This document shows positions 63,016-64,000 of a stretch of 64,000 bases of DNA, piece by piece. The stretch spans positions 376,447 to 440,446 of the forward strand of contig NZ_JAUFPU010000018.1 in the NCBI RefSeq assembly GCF_030409555.1. The letters run 5' to 3'. The first letter of the stretch is position 1. Every line of letters starts with the position of its first letter. The stretch comes from Chitinimonas viridis. GTDB lineage: Bacteria > Pseudomonadota > Gammaproteobacteria > Burkholderiales > Chitinimonadaceae. The position numbers were made by a program, and so were the translations under genes. Below the pieces are notes generated by a model that had not been told where the DNA came from, did no database searches, and saw only the letters and a list, made by a program, of their open reading frames with translations.

Positions 63016-63227
63016 AGGCAAGGCTCCATGCGAGTCGCTGTCAGGGTGGTTCCCCCAAGGTTGCTCCGCCACGGGCGACGCACCAGGGCGGGATGGACCG
63101 AAATCACTATTGAGGCAAAGACTAACGCAAAAGTTCTGCGCGGCGCAGTCTGGTGTGTACGGCCATCTTCCCTGAGCCCTGCCGGATTGACTATAGTGCC
63201 TGCTGCATTGCAACAGGAAACCCCACC

Positions 63228-63518
63228 ATGCCAGCCCCCCGCATCGAGATCCACTACTGCACCCAATGCCGCTGGCTATTGCGGGCCGCCTGGTTGGCCC
63301 AGGAGCTGCTGTCGACATTTGAACAGGAACTGGGCGAAGTGGCCCTGCAACCGGGTACCGGCGGCGTTTTTGAGATCCGCGCCAACGGCCATACAGTATG
63401 GGAGCGCAAGGCAGATGGCGGCTTCCCTGAAGCCGCCGAACTAAAGCAGAGGGTGAGGGACGTCATCGCCCCAGACAAAGCGTTGGGACATAGCGAGCGC
63501 AAGACCGACCCGGCCTGA
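63228..63518 (+). CDS. SelT/SelW/SelH-like (Rdx) redox protein
   Basis: 96 residues from ATG 63228 with CAGGAAA upstream. Thioredoxin-like fold with the redox pair CTQC in IHYCTQCRWLLRAAWLAQEL, the Cys version of the selenoprotein W motif, and GVFEIRANGHTVWERKADGG near the middle. Probable cytoplasmic thiol redox protein, partner unknown. Confidence 0.9.
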   Translation: MPAPRIEIHYCTQCRWLLRAAWLAQELLSTFEQELGEVALQPGTGGVFEIRANGHTVWERKADGGFPEAAELKQRVRDVIAPDKALGHSERKTDPA

Positions 63519-63570
63519 GGCTGATAACGGTCGGCCAGCCGGGCGCCGCGCAACGGCCGGCGCCCTACCA

Positions 63571-64000
63571 TCAACGGACCTGCAGCTTGCCTGCGCCTGC
63601 GTTACGCTTAACCGAATCACGCACACTGCTGGCCGGCAGCGGTTGGACCGCATAGGGCACCTGCCAGCCTATGGCGGAATTGAAAGCGCAGTCCTTGCCT
63701 GGGCCCACGCTCAGTACCGACCCATTCAACAGGGAGCCACTATCGGTCATAGCCCCGGTCTTGCTGGCCGAACCCGGATTGATGATCACATCCTTGCAGG
63801 CTGCCGCGCCAGCTACGTCGAATACATTGTTTTGCGACAGTATCTTGGCCTTGTAGCCCACCCCTATGCTGTACTTGTGAGGGTAGATGCCCTTGCCCTT
63901 GGTGCCTTCATAATAATTGTTATACAGATGCACCTTGCCAAAGCGCACGCGGGGCGAACGCTCGGACACGTTGCGGAAGTAGTTATTATTGAAGGTCACC
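63571..64000 (-). CDS. Pectate lyase (PL1 family), C-terminal part, runs off the window
   Basis: At least 143 residues are present and the frame is still open at the right edge. RSPRVRFGKVHLYNNYYEG is the PL1 signature with the catalytic Arg region, and the repeated NNxF and NNYY turns are the parallel beta-helix. Such enzymes cleave pectate in plant cell walls and are usually type II cargo, fitting the gsp operon here. The start and signal peptide lie outside the window. Confidence 0.93.
   Translation of the reverse strand, partial: VTFNNNYFRNVSERSPRVRFGKVHLYNNYYEGTKGKGIYPHKYSIGVGYKAKILSQNNVFDVAGAAACKDVIINPGSASKTGAMTDSGSLLNGSVLSVGPGKDCAFNSAIGWQVPYAVQPLPASSVRDSVKRNAGAGKLQVR

Overview
The window looks like chromosomal DNA of a betaproteobacterium. 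It is GC-rich (about 60% by eye). Evidence for the group: the block def-fmt-rsmB-DUF4390-ntrY-ntrX lies back to back with LysM-dprA-smg-topA, an order I know from Neisseriales and Burkholderiales; there is also a PF10136 'site-specific recombinase' and a type II secretion operon with separate small pseudopilin genes. My best guess is a Neisseriales relative such as a Chitinimonas- or Chitinibacter-like genus, inferred from gene content only. I saw no rRNA, tRNA, CRISPR array, intact IS or prophage.

Layout. 1-2118: a secreted protein of unknown family, read leftward from a near-consensus promoter and closed by a UUCG-loop terminator. 2119-12569: a leftward type II secretion operon in the order gspE-F-G-H-I-J-K-L-M-C-D. 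12655-17064: a divergent SoxY/SoxZ-like pair and a large Ig-repeat exported protein, separated by a 111-bp inverted-repeat element. 17216-31048: YqhA, a YkgJ cysteine-cluster protein, a low-GC islet, glnA with NtrC-type sites, rhodanese, aroE, a PfkB sugar/adenosine kinase, thioesterase, GNAT, a two-domain M16 peptidase, a YqiA esterase, a STAS protein, an AmpG-like permease and xthA. 31128-32919: pyrE and two poorly known genes.

33142-39369 holds the most unusual cluster: a DUF4178 zinc-ribbon membrane protein, two very short unannotated membrane or secreted proteins, a DUF350 membrane protein, a spermidine synthase fused to a membrane domain, a Tat/lipoprotein FAD oxidoreductase and an AdoMet decarboxylase. 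The genes are close together and several overlap. This looks like a membrane-located aminopropyl/polyamine pathway of unknown product.

39444-42915: two leftward secreted peptidases (M28 and M4) with related PPC domains, plausible cargo of the type II system together with the partial pectate lyase at the right edge. The M4 gene follows a leader rich in hairpins. 43530-49616: crcB, then ntrX (with a degenerate ATPase), ntrY, DUF4390 and rsmB. 49676-56682: fmt, def, then LysM, dprA, smg and topA. 57099-64000: a GAF-PAS-GGDEF-EAL protein, a 169-bp tandem repeat that also has a dispersed copy near 44.2 kb, plsC, the PF10136 membrane protein, a SelT/SelW-like redox protein and the pectate lyase end.

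Themes: protein export and secreted hydrolases, nitrogen control (glnA, NtrXY), and envelope/polyamine biology. Many start codons were moved inward from the longest reading frame because a ribosome binding site, an overlap with the upstream stop or the family's usual N-terminus supports the inner start.
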